Assembly: GCA_013287915.1 (NCBI GenBank)
Contig: JABDCX010000015.1
Span: forward strand, 1 to 50,027
Source: Chlamydiota bacterium
GTDB taxonomy: Bacteria; Chlamydiota; Chlamydiia; Chlamydiales; Parachlamydiaceae
DNA length: 50,027 bases
Reading direction: 5' to 3'
Positions within the stretch are counted from its first letter, which is position 1; each line of letters starts with the position of its first letter. A model generated the notes under the pieces. The model was given only the letters and a program-made list of their open reading frames with translations, did no database searches and had not been told where the DNA came from. The translations under genes were made by a program, and so were the position numbers. Below, one piece after another: positions 25,401-31,595 of this stretch.

Positions 25401-27125
25401 CGAGCCGGTTAAAGTAAAAATTCCACCAGTTAAATTGATCCCCCCATTACCCGTGATTCCCCCAGAGAATGTGCTCCCGTGAGTCAACGTTAAAATTCCG
25501 CTTAAATCACCCGTTATAACACTACCAGAGCCAGAAAGGCTGTAGATTTCGTTGGCAAAACTATTCAAATCAAGAGTACCCGAGCCCGTGAGCGTCACCC
25601 CCATCGCATTGGGAGAGAATGTATTTTCAGCGCCAGCTCGTAAAGTAGCCGCTGTTTGTACAGTAGTGCCACCAGAATAGGTATTATTACCTGAAAGCGT
25701 TTGCGTTCCAGCCACCAGAGTGATTCCAACTGTGTCCGGAGTTGGTGTTGTGAGCCCATCAGCGATGATCCCTTCAAAAGTGCCTCCGGTATTGATCGTC
25801 AAAACAGGAGTTGCGCCGGTGTTTGAGTTGGATGTGACAAGCCCGTCTGGTCCCCCCCAAAGGCTTCCGATGGTTTGGCTCACACCATTTAGATCCAATG
25901 TATTATTGTCCACAATGTGTTTTGAAAGGGAAGAAAAGGCATTGATGGCACCTGCTCTCAGGATCCCTGTCTGGGCAACATTGGTATCCCCAGAATACGT
26001 ATTCAGCCCAGTCCCAGATAAAGTCAGTGTTCCTCCAAAGACATTCAGCCCAACAATTCCACTTCCGTCGGTGATCGCACCAGAAAAAGTTCCCCCATTT
26101 GAGCCATTATTGATCGTTAACACAGGGCTCCCCGCCGCGCTTGAAGTCACACCACCAGCCCCGCTGAGACTTCCAATCGCGTTGCTCTTACCATTCAAAT
26201 CGATTGTTCCGGTCACAGTATAATTGGAATTAGGCGAAAACGTATTTGTGTTCACTCCCCCTTTCAAGGTCGCTACGTTTGCAATTGTGGTAGGACCAGA
26301 ATAGGTGTTGGTTCCTGAAACTTTAAAAGTTCCTCCACTCAGAGTAAGCCCAACCGGCGCATTCCCATCGATGATTGCGCCAGAAAAGGTTCCCCCATTT
26401 GAACCGTTTGTGAGCGTCAAAATAGGAGGTGCACCACTAGATGATGTCACAGTTCCATTTCCAGAAAGGCTTCCAATTGTGTTGCTAAAACCAGTCAAGT
26501 CCAAAGAGACTGGATTCGATGTTGGATTAAACACCAGATTAGACCCCGACCCAAAGGCGGTCGTGCTGCCAGCCTGTAGAAGGCCTATTTGAATCGTCGT
26601 TGCCCCGGTGTAGGTATTATTCCCTGACAAAAAGAGAGTTCCTGGACCATTTACGATCAAACCATGCGGACCACTGCCATCAGAAATGGCTCCACTAATG
26701 ATCAAGGGAGCGTCTACTGTGTTTTGATTGATTGTCAGATCTTGGTTGAGCACCAATGGACATGAGATGGTTTGAGTATAGACTGTGGTCGCATCCACAG
26801 AAATTGAGGGAGACGTGCCATCCATTGTCAGTGTGTTGGGCGAGCTTCTTGCAATGGTAAAAGGCTGGATGCTACCCGCCTGTCCGTTGCCAAAATTCAA
26901 CTGATTGACTGTAAAAAATCCATCGACCGTTACAGTATTTGGTACCGCTGAACTCGCAAAATCAAACGTGGCCACATCAGTAGTGGCGTTCGGGGGTCCT
27001 GTAATTGGTAACCAATTACCAGGAACACTCCAAAGCCCGTTTGGAACATTCCAAATATATGTAGTAGTGCCCCACACTGTAGCAGGGAGCATCAGAACCA
27101 CGAATAACGTCCTGATCCATTTCAT
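19401..27125 (-). CDS. Giant autotransporter with PATR-type beta-helix repeats
   Basis: 2574 residues. Order: signal peptide (1-19); a Trp-rich module (about 23-85, WNVPNGLWSVPGNWLP); some 15 autotransporter-associated beta-strand repeats (about 160-1580, pattern TLSGNNTYSGPTTV...GTLQAGS); a second Trp-rich module near residue 1725 (WNIPGPGNWGDANNWLP); six 26-28-residue GPxGAGGNM...TTTVTNSG repeats (about 1930-2095); a short coiled coil (RLQRELHELHRRVNKL); and a 12-strand-type barrel of about 290 residues ending AAFEF. It is exported by Sec, and the barrel inserts in the outer membrane with the beta-helix passenger at the surface, a role analogous to chlamydial Pmp adhesins though the repeats differ. 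AGGAG precedes the ATG. Single large frame with no interruption. Confidence 0.93.
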   Translation of the reverse strand: MKWIRTLFVVLMLPATVWGTTTYIWNVPNGLWSVPGNWLPITGPPNATTDVATFDFASSAVPNTVTVDGFFTVNQLNFGNGQAGSIQPFTIARSSPNTLTMDGTSPSISVDATTVYTQTISCPLVLNQDLTINQNTVDAPLIISGAISDGSGPHGLIVNGPGTLFLSGNNTYTGATTIQIGLLQAGSTTAFGSGSNLVFNPTSNPVSLDLTGFSNTIGSLSGNGTVTSSSGAPPILTLTNGSNGGTFSGAIIDGNAPVGLTLSGGTFKVSGTNTYSGPTTIANVATLKGGVNTNTFSPNSNYTVTGTIDLNGKSNAIGSLSGAGGVTSSAAGSPVLTINNGSNGGTFSGAITDGSGIVGLNVFGGTLTLSGTGLNTYSGDTNVAQTGILRAGAINAFSSLSKHIVDNNTLDLNGVSQTIGSLWGGPDGLVTSNSNTGATPVLTINTGGTFEGIIADGLTTPTPDTVGITLVAGTQTLSGNNTYSGGTTVQTAATLRAGAENTFSPNAMGVTLTGSGTLDLNSFANEIYSLSGSGSVITGDLSGILTLTHGSTFSGGITGNGGINLTGGIFTLTGSGLNTYFGPTTIASGATLQGGVSTNTFSPNSDYTVTGTGTIDLNGKSNAIGSLSGSGSVLSSVAGSPVLTINKGSNGGTFSGVISNGAVGSTVGLTLKGGILTLTGVNTYTGGTTITSGTLALVGPGALWPTGAVTVNGVFDISQSTASPVQIGTLAGSSTAGSILLGSNQLVVTPTSSQTYSGDISGTGGSFELNGGFTLTLAGDNTYTGPTNVAVGTLQAGSPTAFSPSSAFTVASGATLDLNAASNTVYSLAGAGTVTSTAGPGPAILTITNGNGLTFTGQITQAAAPDVLGITLAGGSLTLMPTGTNDYRGTTTISGSGILNAGNTTALSSNSPFILSGSGQLNVNASNTIFSLSGSGNTAVNLASTTVLTVSSGGAYGGNISGNGGLTANGGTLILSGNNSYYGATNVSAGTLQAGSSTAFSANSDFTVAGTLDLHNFPNTINSLQGAGSVTTGGLAGILTIANGSGFSFSGGITGQGGVSLTSGTLTLTGSGLNTYSGPTKVFGTAILASGSGAPNTLSPNSPVTLFDQAQLMINNSNKIYSLSSGDDTTHVTIGNTFTLTLVNGGTFDGKITGGGALSLITGGVLQLNNAANSYTGGTTIGTGTTLQLIGAGQLAPTGFVDVIGTFDIQGVAASASIGDLTGSGKILLGNKELIVDPTSPDPVFSGTISGTGGSFTKEGSNTQTLSGTSSYTGPTDVAAGTLQAGSTTAFAPSSAFTVESGATLDLNRYSNTIYSLNGAGTVASNSGTGATPSLSVTNGGAFSGNIIDGSSDKLGLIVNGGLLNLSGNNTYSGPTKVNAGTLQAGSPTAFSSTSDYTVTSTLDLNNFNNKIKSLSGTGSVLTGTLAGGTLSVENGGSFSGGISGNGGLTLDGGTLLLSTATSANTYTGTTTINTGATLKAGNINAFSAPSSYVLNAGGTLDLDLYNNTIKSLESGFASSTVKLGSGILTINGGLTKMFDGSLVGLSGGLTLTNGSNLTLTNIGNTYGGPTSIVNGSLTIAAANALSHNTAVSISNNGALYLTSFPNSAVSVFNSGLLVDNGLLSLTTTYTQTSQGILDLGFNNATGDVGKITAPGGIMLDGELIVQRIGAISPESGFYILLDSGLANLTGAFSSFVPMGTFINTPFITYSPQQVILYFSGCNASWNIPGPGNWGDANNWLPTCAPGINGATNDVATLGNVGASSVTITLANADGTAPQDVNLAQLNFTGTTTDYTIVQYKGAGTMTFEVTGGPGNAQISVTGGSHIVEVPLILNSSTTLSLADGTMLTFNPPTSLVSKSTQIFQIKQTPALASGTGLLVNNTTLSPYGFTVNSASLQNNAAISPLNNMTIAADLGTTATVTNASPAAFMGPTANNGSFLIGGAGTTNVTNSGVFALMGPTGSNANMSITGSGTTTVTNSGASAEIGPFGLGGNLSIGGSGTILVTNSGAGAHFGPSGAGDNMVVGGTGTTTVVNNGPGSSFGPSGAGGNMTIQGPGTTTVTNTGLGVSLGPTGAGGSVTVAGGTINNTQGAIFHAGPGGTMNITGGLINNDLTSIVGSSTENINFTGGTLITSGDILAYDYNQTGSSVLQLNLIKTPTILGNVAATGTVNVSSTLVLNALPGSITSEGVVILLSADRGVTGTYSTVDFVNFPIGFIPQVVYLPNFIELELAPTITPNSNGSIGQVSLVSVNETNVRLQRELHELHRRVNKLKYDSICNACCLDDTKPSRVYAGVIDNLGSFKSKGLSQQGFDYNSIGCYVGFDRVIGDYGLGINADYAKLFADVDHDAGHLDAQILHLSGYAIWVPEMMNAFSVEGIIGGSYERYTTTRPSGLSTNLIDANGSTNGAEVDAFLGAEYMFSGCACENLPDDLIITPFANLQSIWVRIDGFKERDAGILNLQIDKQEITSLRSGLGSRFEYLIDCGCLSFKTELDLAWQYEFLDYSRCLTYSTINVDPQQVISNRIFGAGRSTFLLGLNFLTTISETVELEFNYDLQWNDLYTNHGFYLQAAFEF
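20835..21335 (-). repeat. 84-bp coding tandem repeats in the autotransporter
   Basis: Five units of exactly 28 residues followed by a 26-residue one, each starting GP and containing TTTVTNSG or close variants. The starts of the first two units are exactly 84 bases apart. The DNA units differ by many substitutions, so the array is old rather than a recent slippage. Confidence 0.8.
22380..26645 (-). repeat. Array of about 15 autotransporter-associated beta-strand repeats
   Basis: Coding repeats of about 80-100 residues with a core of LSGNNTYSGPTTV and GTLQAGSxTAFS, followed by LDLN, SLSGxGxV and GGTFSG segments. Several neighbouring units share long DNA identity (for example around 25200 and 26110), pointing to internal duplication. 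Confidence 0.8.
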
Positions 27126-27211
27126 GCGATTCTCCTAATATCAAAATTTAATTTGTCGTAAATTTCTACATAACTCATCCTCCAATTATTGACTAATTTT
27201 TTTGTAAACAA

Positions 27212-27307
27212 GCTGATCTTACTCGCTCTTTTTTATGCTTTGTTCTACTTTAGTTTTCAGGCGACCTCTACATTTAGAAGCGCTTATACTTGGAGAATCA
27301 TGTACTC
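27212..27307 (+). pseudogene. Remnant of a second rodA gene
   Basis: Bases 27212-27265 match rodA 14665-14718 at 46 of 54 positions and translate to LILLALFYALFYFSFQAT against rodA LILLALFYALLYFSFQVT. After a 174-base in-frame deletion, 27279-27307 match the 3' end of rodA (14906-14934) at 22 of 29 positions, including the SxYTxRxM tail. Most differences in the first block are synonymous. The rodA stop codon is lost. It is too short to function and lies just upstream of the gene at 27308, whose ribosome-binding site (GGAGA, 27292-27296) falls inside the remnant. Confidence 0.8.
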
Positions 27308-27745
27308 ATGCACACTTTCTTATTGTCGGAAAGCTCTTGGATTGGCGAAGGCAAAGTGATTTTAGGCTCGCAACCGCAGCCGATTCACTTTTACACCCGT
27401 TGGGTCATCGGCCCGCTTGTTGATGGCACCGTTACGTGCGAGCAGAGGGTTGAAATGGAAAAGGGGATCGGAACAGTTAACAACCAAATCGTTTTGTCGA
27501 ATATCACTCCCCATGCGTTTGAAATCACACTGACAAGCGACCAGCTGCAACGGGTCCAAGGGCACGGATTGATCGATCCTAAAACCGTAGCCTGGGAGTT
27601 CCGAGGACTCCCAGACTTTGAAGGATTTGAAGTGTACGAGCTCCAAGAAAATGGGGACTACCTCTTCCACGCCGAATACATTACGATGGAGCAAGTCGAC
27701 ACCGTCATCGACGGCCGCATCTGGCGCAAATCAAGTCGGGTTTAA
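27308..27745 (+). CDS. Unknown 145-residue soluble protein
   Basis: I do not recognise the family. The sequence alternates short strands (GEGKVILGSQPQPIHFYTRW, NQIVLSNITPHAFEITLTS, YLFHAEYITMEQVDTVIDG) and suggests a small lipocalin-like or FABP-like beta-barrel; this is a guess from pattern only. No signal peptide. ATG at 27308 with GGAG 12 bases upstream; a TTG at 27290 would give six more residues but has no site. The stop overlaps that of the convergent porin gene by three bases. Its upstream region is a rodA remnant, so it may have once been the second gene of a rodA operon. Confidence 0.65.
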   Translation: MHTFLLSESSWIGEGKVILGSQPQPIHFYTRWVIGPLVDGTVTCEQRVEMEKGIGTVNNQIVLSNITPHAFEITLTSDQLQRVQGHGLIDPKTVAWEFRGLPDFEGFEVYELQENGDYLFHAEYITMEQVDTVIDGRIWRKSSRV

Positions 27746-28785
27746 AACCCGACTTCAAGCCCTAATGTCATCCCCTGCATGGAAAAATTACCAGATCCTA
27801 AAGCAAATTGGTTGAAGTAAAAAAATAGACGCTGCTCCCATCCGATGTGCGCCTTAATTTGGAAATCGCAGAGTGTTATAGCATATTGCAAAGCAACCGA
27901 ATACTCTACCGTCGGTGTTGCCGTATGCTCTGTTGCAGTTCCCTCAATGACAAAAACGGGCGGTAGACCTTCACCAAGGGAGCTTTCCGAAAACTCAGGC
28001 AACTTAAAAGTGGAATATAAAATAGAGCCTCCGAAATGGCCCAGCACTGAAAAACCACATCCGAGTTTCCAATCTGTCCAAATCCCCCCCTCTGCTCCAT
28101 AGCCAGTAAATTTCTCAGTAAGAGTAAAACGTCCAAATGTTGAATTATTCGTAGAAGGCATCTGCAAATCGCCTCCCATAATCAACGTTTGTTTCACCCA
28201 CGCTCCTCTAAAGCCCAAGTGTGGACGTAAACTCAAGCAGTCGCCAAAGGTCAACGTGCGCGCCAAATCGATATCGACGTAGGATAGATTTCCATACCAC
28301 TTTGTCGATAAGGAATTAAAGACAACTTGGCCAATTGAATTTCCAAAGGCTTGAAAGAAGGGAAAACTATTTGTGTTTGGGATAATATACTGCTTATGTG
28401 TTGAAGTTGGGGCAATCAATACTTGTGCAAAGTCACTCTTAGACTCGATCGGAAGATAGGTATAAAGCGCGTTTAGTTCCCAACACTCACACGGCAACTG
28501 ATAGCCCGCATTGACTCTAAAACCGCTTGTATACTCGAAGCCAGGCTGAATACCCGTAGGGAATGCTTTTTTCAATACAGGATCGGGAAAATCATCAATG
28601 AATGTTCCCGCTCTCAAGTTATCTTGTCGAACGCTCATGTAGAGCCATTCAGCCCCAACATTAAATCTAGACTCGCAGCAAGTGGATTCAAAATCATCCA
28701 CACCAAAATTAGCGTGGATAAACGAACTAAAACCCACTAGGCTAACGCTAAGTAGCAATGTAATAACAACCCATCTCGTCTTCAT
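27742..28785 (-). CDS. Legionella-type MOMP-like outer-membrane porin (copy 2)
   Basis: 347 residues with a signal peptide (MKTRWVVITLLLSVSLVGFS...), a Cys pair in ESTCCESRFN, the EWLYMSVRQDNL motif, FEYTSGFRVNAGYQLPCECW and LRPHLGFRGAWVKQTL, ending in Phe. The layout is the same as copy 1 (9692-10759), but identity outside the shared motifs is low, so the duplication is old. Likely a surface-exposed barrel with a Cys-rich periplasmic side. The start has AGGAGG and is unambiguous. It lies next to the autotransporter locus, so this part of the window is rich in surface proteins. Confidence 0.85.
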   Translation of the reverse strand: MKTRWVVITLLLSVSLVGFSSFIHANFGVDDFESTCCESRFNVGAEWLYMSVRQDNLRAGTFIDDFPDPVLKKAFPTGIQPGFEYTSGFRVNAGYQLPCECWELNALYTYLPIESKSDFAQVLIAPTSTHKQYIIPNTNSFPFFQAFGNSIGQVVFNSLSTKWYGNLSYVDIDLARTLTFGDCLSLRPHLGFRGAWVKQTLIMGGDLQMPSTNNSTFGRFTLTEKFTGYGAEGGIWTDWKLGCGFSVLGHFGGSILYSTFKLPEFSESSLGEGLPPVFVIEGTATEHTATPTVEYSVALQYAITLCDFQIKAHIGWEQRLFFYFNQFALGSGNFSMQGMTLGLEVGF

Positions 28786-28804
28786 AACACCTCCTTATGT
28801 ATAT

Positions 28805-29614
28805 TCAATTGATCATGACGGGGACGTACTTTAAATTGTATTGACCCCTTCCAAAAGATATATTGTAATATTTTTGGCCCTTCTGAATCGCATCGAGAGC
28901 AGTTTTTGCACCTTGCGAAACCTGAGAAAATTCTATCCCGGTTCCTCCCAGAATGTAATTGAAGACCGGTTTATTGTTATCGAAGGCCTTCAGCATGGCC
29001 TGTCTGTTCTCGACAGCTGCATCTAACCATTTGCTTACATTGACAAACACCTCTTGGGTGGCATCAAAGCGACTATCGTCCTCTGGATAAATGGCGTCGT
29101 AAATATCCATCACCTTCATACACAAAGTGGTAAAAGCAGAGCCCACCCCCCACGTGGCTAGCGCAATTTTCTCAACCCGCTCTGACAGTTTCGCTTTTTT
29201 CAAAGCAAACCAATAAGCTGTGGAAGGGGACAGGAAAGGGGGATCCCCAGCCTCCCACTTAATTTTGTCGGTCGAACAATATTCCCCTTTTATCACCTTG
29301 AACCACATCTGAAAGGCACGCGATGTGTTGACCAACTGCTGAGACGCTTCTAACAGCCGCGTTGCGATCTGAACTGTCCGGGTAAGCTGTGGAACAAACG
29401 GGATGTTGGCAAGAGTGGCATTGACAAACGTGCCAGCTAACAGTTGTCCCGAAGATTGGGGTTGTGTATATAGATGAAAACGGCGATACCAGCGCCAACC
29501 TGCGTGCACTTTTTTCAGGGCAAGAAACACTGCCCACATATAAGGGGACGCAGTTGAGGTGTAATAAAAAGAAGCTCTCTGAATCAGAGGATCGATCAAA
29601 TGCATGTAGACCAT
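28805..29614 (-). CDS. Unknown 269-residue protein
   Basis: I do not recognise this protein. It is helical, with aromatic-rich patches near the N-terminus (SPYMWAVFLALKKVHAGWRWYRRF) and weak amphipathic stretches (ALATWGVGSAFTTLCMKVMDIY), but no clear signal peptide or membrane helix. The start could be the ATG at 29614 or the one at 29605; GGTGG lies upstream. It is divergent from oppD with only 26 bases between start codons, so their promoters must overlap coding sequence. Probably lineage-specific. Confidence 0.6.
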   Translation of the reverse strand: MVYMHLIDPLIQRASFYYTSTASPYMWAVFLALKKVHAGWRWYRRFHLYTQPQSSGQLLAGTFVNATLANIPFVPQLTRTVQIATRLLEASQQLVNTSRAFQMWFKVIKGEYCSTDKIKWEAGDPPFLSPSTAYWFALKKAKLSERVEKIALATWGVGSAFTTLCMKVMDIYDAIYPEDDSRFDATQEVFVNVSKWLDAAVENRQAMLKAFDNNKPVFNYILGGTGIEFSQVSQGAKTALDAIQKGQKYYNISFGRGQYNLKYVPVMIN

Positions 29615-29640
29615 ACCATTGTTACTACCACCAAGCTATG

Positions 29641-30660
29641 AACGCTCCCATCCTAACAGTCAACCAGCTTTGCACTCAATTAAAAATTGGAGTTCAAAGC
29701 ACAACAATTGTAGACAGTCTCTCCTTTGCGTTATACCCAGGAAAAACATTAGCTCTCGTTGGGGAATCGGGGTGTGGAAAAACAATGACGGCCCTCTCCT
29801 TGATGCGCATTCTTCCAACGCCTCCCGCCCTGCCATCGACAGGAGAAGTCCTCTATCGTGGCCGCAATCTTTTAACGGCGACGGAAAAAGAGATGAGGCA
29901 GGTGCGCGGGGGCAAAATCGGCATGATCTTTCAAGATCCCACGGCGGCCTTGAATCCCGTTTACACAATCGGCAATCAACTCGTCGAAGTCGCCAATCTA
30001 CACCTGAACCTCTACGATGACGCGGCAGAGGTACGTGCGATTGCCGCTCTGCACGAAGTTGGAATGCCCCACCCACGTACCCTATTAGAGATGTATCCCC
30101 ACCAACTCTCAGGAGGGATGCGGCAACGGGTGATGATCGCGATGGCTCTCCTAGGCGAACCCGATATTTTGATTGCCGACGAACCCACCACAGCTCTCGA
30201 CGTTACCATTCAAGCACAGGTGCTACAACTGATCCGCACCATTCAACAGAAACGCAACATGGCAGTCCTCCTCATTACCCACGATATGGGCGTCGTAGCT
30301 GCTTGCGCCGATGATGTGACCGTCATGTATGCGGGACAAAAGGTCGAGAGTGCTCCAGTTATTCCCCTCTTTGATCACCTATCCCACCCCTATACACAAG
30401 GGCTCTTTGCCTCTCGTCCAGCCATCCACAAGCCAAAAGAGAAACTCCACACCATCCGCGGTCAAGTTCCATCGCCTCTTCACTACCCTTCTGGTTGTCG
30501 CTTCCACCCCCGTTGCCCCTACGCCATGGAGAAGTGTGCGCAAAAACCGGTGCCACTCTTTCATCCTTGGGGAAAAGAGGAACAACAGACGCGCTGCTTG
30601 TTGTACGATGGCACTCAAGAAAGCGAAGAGAAGAAACGCAACTGGAACGACGCCTCATGA
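29641..30660 (+). CDS. oppD: Oligopeptide/dipeptide ABC transporter ATP-binding protein OppD/DppD
   Basis: 339 residues. ABC motifs: Walker [10 protein letters not shown]-loop MIFQDP, signature LSGGMRQRV, Walker [13 protein letters not shown] and the switch His in LLITHDMG. The C-terminal oligopeptide-transport region contains [15 protein letters not shown] with spaced cysteines, as in OppD/DppD. It powers peptide import together with OppF. The frame is open upstream to 29464, but that part overlaps the divergent gene and is unlike any OppD; the ATG at 29641 gives the family start ([12 protein letters not shown]). There is no convincing Shine-Dalgarno sequence. Confidence 0.93.
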   Translation, partial: NAPILTVNQLCTQLKIGVQSTTIVDSLSFALYPGKTLALVGESGCGKTMTALSLMRILPTPPALPSTGEVLYRGRNLLTATEKEMRQVRGGKIGMIFQDPTAALNPVYTIGNQLVEVANLHLNLYDDAAEVRAIAALHEVGMPHPRTLLEMYPHQLSGGMRQRVMIAMALLGEPDILIADEPTTALDVTIQAQVLQLIRTIQQKRNMAVLLITHDMGVVAACADDVTVMYAGQKVESAPVIPLFDHLSHPYTQGLFASRPAIHKPKEKLHTIRGQVPSPLHYPSGCRFHPRCPYAMEKCAQKPVPLFHPWGKEEQQTRCLLYDGTQESEEKKRNWNDAS

Positions 30661-31469
30661 ACGGTGAGATCTTGCTGAAAGTCTCTAACCTCAAAGTCGA
30701 TTTCCCGATCACCCGCGGCCTATTCAAACGGGTCGTAGGGGCCGTCAAAGCGCTGGACCAAATCGATTTCACCTTAAAAAAGGGAAAAGTCCTAGGGATC
30801 GTCGGAGAAACGGGATCAGGAAAAACAACTCTAGCGCGCGCGATTTTGCGTTTAATCCTCCCTACGTCTGGGTCTGTGGAATTTGCTGGACAAAACGTCG
30901 CCCACCTCCAAGGAGCCGCTCTCAAGCAGTTCCGTCGCGATGCACAAATCATTTTTCAAAATCCCTACACCTCGCTAAACCCTCGCAAACGGATCGTCGA
31001 CATCATCGCAGAAGGCCCCAAATTTCACGGACTCGTCACCACCCCTGCTGAGCAAGAAGCGCTCGTCGCAGAGACGTTGCGGCAAGTGGGACTTCCCCCT
31101 GAAATGCTCTTACTCTACCCCCACCAGGTCTCTGGAGGGCAACTGCAACGGATTTGCATTGGCCGGGCGATTGCCCTTCGTCCCCAAATGATCATCTGCG
31201 ATGAAGCCGTCTCCTCACTAGACGTCTCTGTCCAAGCGCAGATTTTGAACCTCCTCCAAGAGCTCAAAGACACTCTTGGATTGAGCTACCTCTTTATTTC
31301 CCACGATCTTTCCATCGTCAAATACCTCAGCGATGACGTGTTGGTGCTCCATCTCGGAAAAGTCGTCGAGCAAGGGGAAACAGAAGAGGTCTTTAGGAGG
31401 CCAAAAGCAGATTATACCAAGGAGTTACTGGCGTCTATACCCCCACGAGAGCCCAAATTGAGGCAATAA
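30657..31469 (+). CDS. oppF: Oligopeptide/dipeptide ABC transporter ATP-binding protein OppF/DppF
   Basis: 270 residues with a complete ABC domain: Walker A GETGSGKT, Q-loop IFQNPYTSLNP, signature VSGGQLQRI, Walker B MIICDEAVSSLD and the switch His in FISHDL. The start ATG overlaps the oppD stop (ATGA), so the two are coupled. It lacks most of the C-terminal region that gives typical OppF/DppF about 320-330 residues. No permease or binding-protein gene follows, so the partners must be encoded elsewhere. The Walker B Glu that should activate water is present. Confidence 0.92.
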   Translation: MNGEILLKVSNLKVDFPITRGLFKRVVGAVKALDQIDFTLKKGKVLGIVGETGSGKTTLARAILRLILPTSGSVEFAGQNVAHLQGAALKQFRRDAQIIFQNPYTSLNPRKRIVDIIAEGPKFHGLVTTPAEQEALVAETLRQVGLPPEMLLLYPHQVSGGQLQRICIGRAIALRPQMIICDEAVSSLDVSVQAQILNLLQELKDTLGLSYLFISHDLSIVKYLSDDVLVLHLGKVVEQGETEEVFRRPKADYTKELLASIPPREPKLRQ

Positions 31470-31474
31470 AGCTC

Positions 31475-31593
31475 TATGACTCAATCGACTCATTTTATGG
31501 CTCACGCAGTGATTTTGAGTCGATTGAGTCATATTTAACAATGTATTTGACTCAATCAACTCAAAATGCAATAATGAGTCAAAAGGTGAGTCA
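31475..31593 (+). promoter_or_regulatory. Array of TGACTCA-type half-sites upstream of the AlbA_2 gene
   Basis: TGACTCAATCGACTCA (31477-31492) and its exact complement (31516-31531) form an inverted repeat of 18 perfect base pairs in all. TGACTCAATCAACTCA follows at 31548-31563, and TGAGTC/TGAGTCA at 31575-31580 and 31587-31593, right before the ATG at 31596. Each long unit has two GACTCA cores nine bases apart. This looks like a cooperative operator, probably for the downstream protein with its C-terminal HTH. The inverted pair could also terminate oppF transcription. Confidence 0.65.
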
Positions 31594-31595
31594 TA

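Noticed and set aside
20968-26592. Several Pro/Val-rich plus-strand frames of 80-170 residues
   Set aside because: They are antisense shadows of the repetitive autotransporter gene; their repetition simply mirrors its repeats.
27126-27211. Promoter for the autotransporter
   Set aside because: The AT-rich leader contains several weak -10-like words but no pair with good spacing that I can defend.
29464-29640. Longer OppD start
   Set aside because: Would overlap the divergent gene, and the added residues do not match OppD.
31475-31533. Reading the inverted TGACTCA pair purely as an oppF terminator
   Set aside because: No T-run follows, and further copies of the same motif continue to the next start codon, which fits an operator better.
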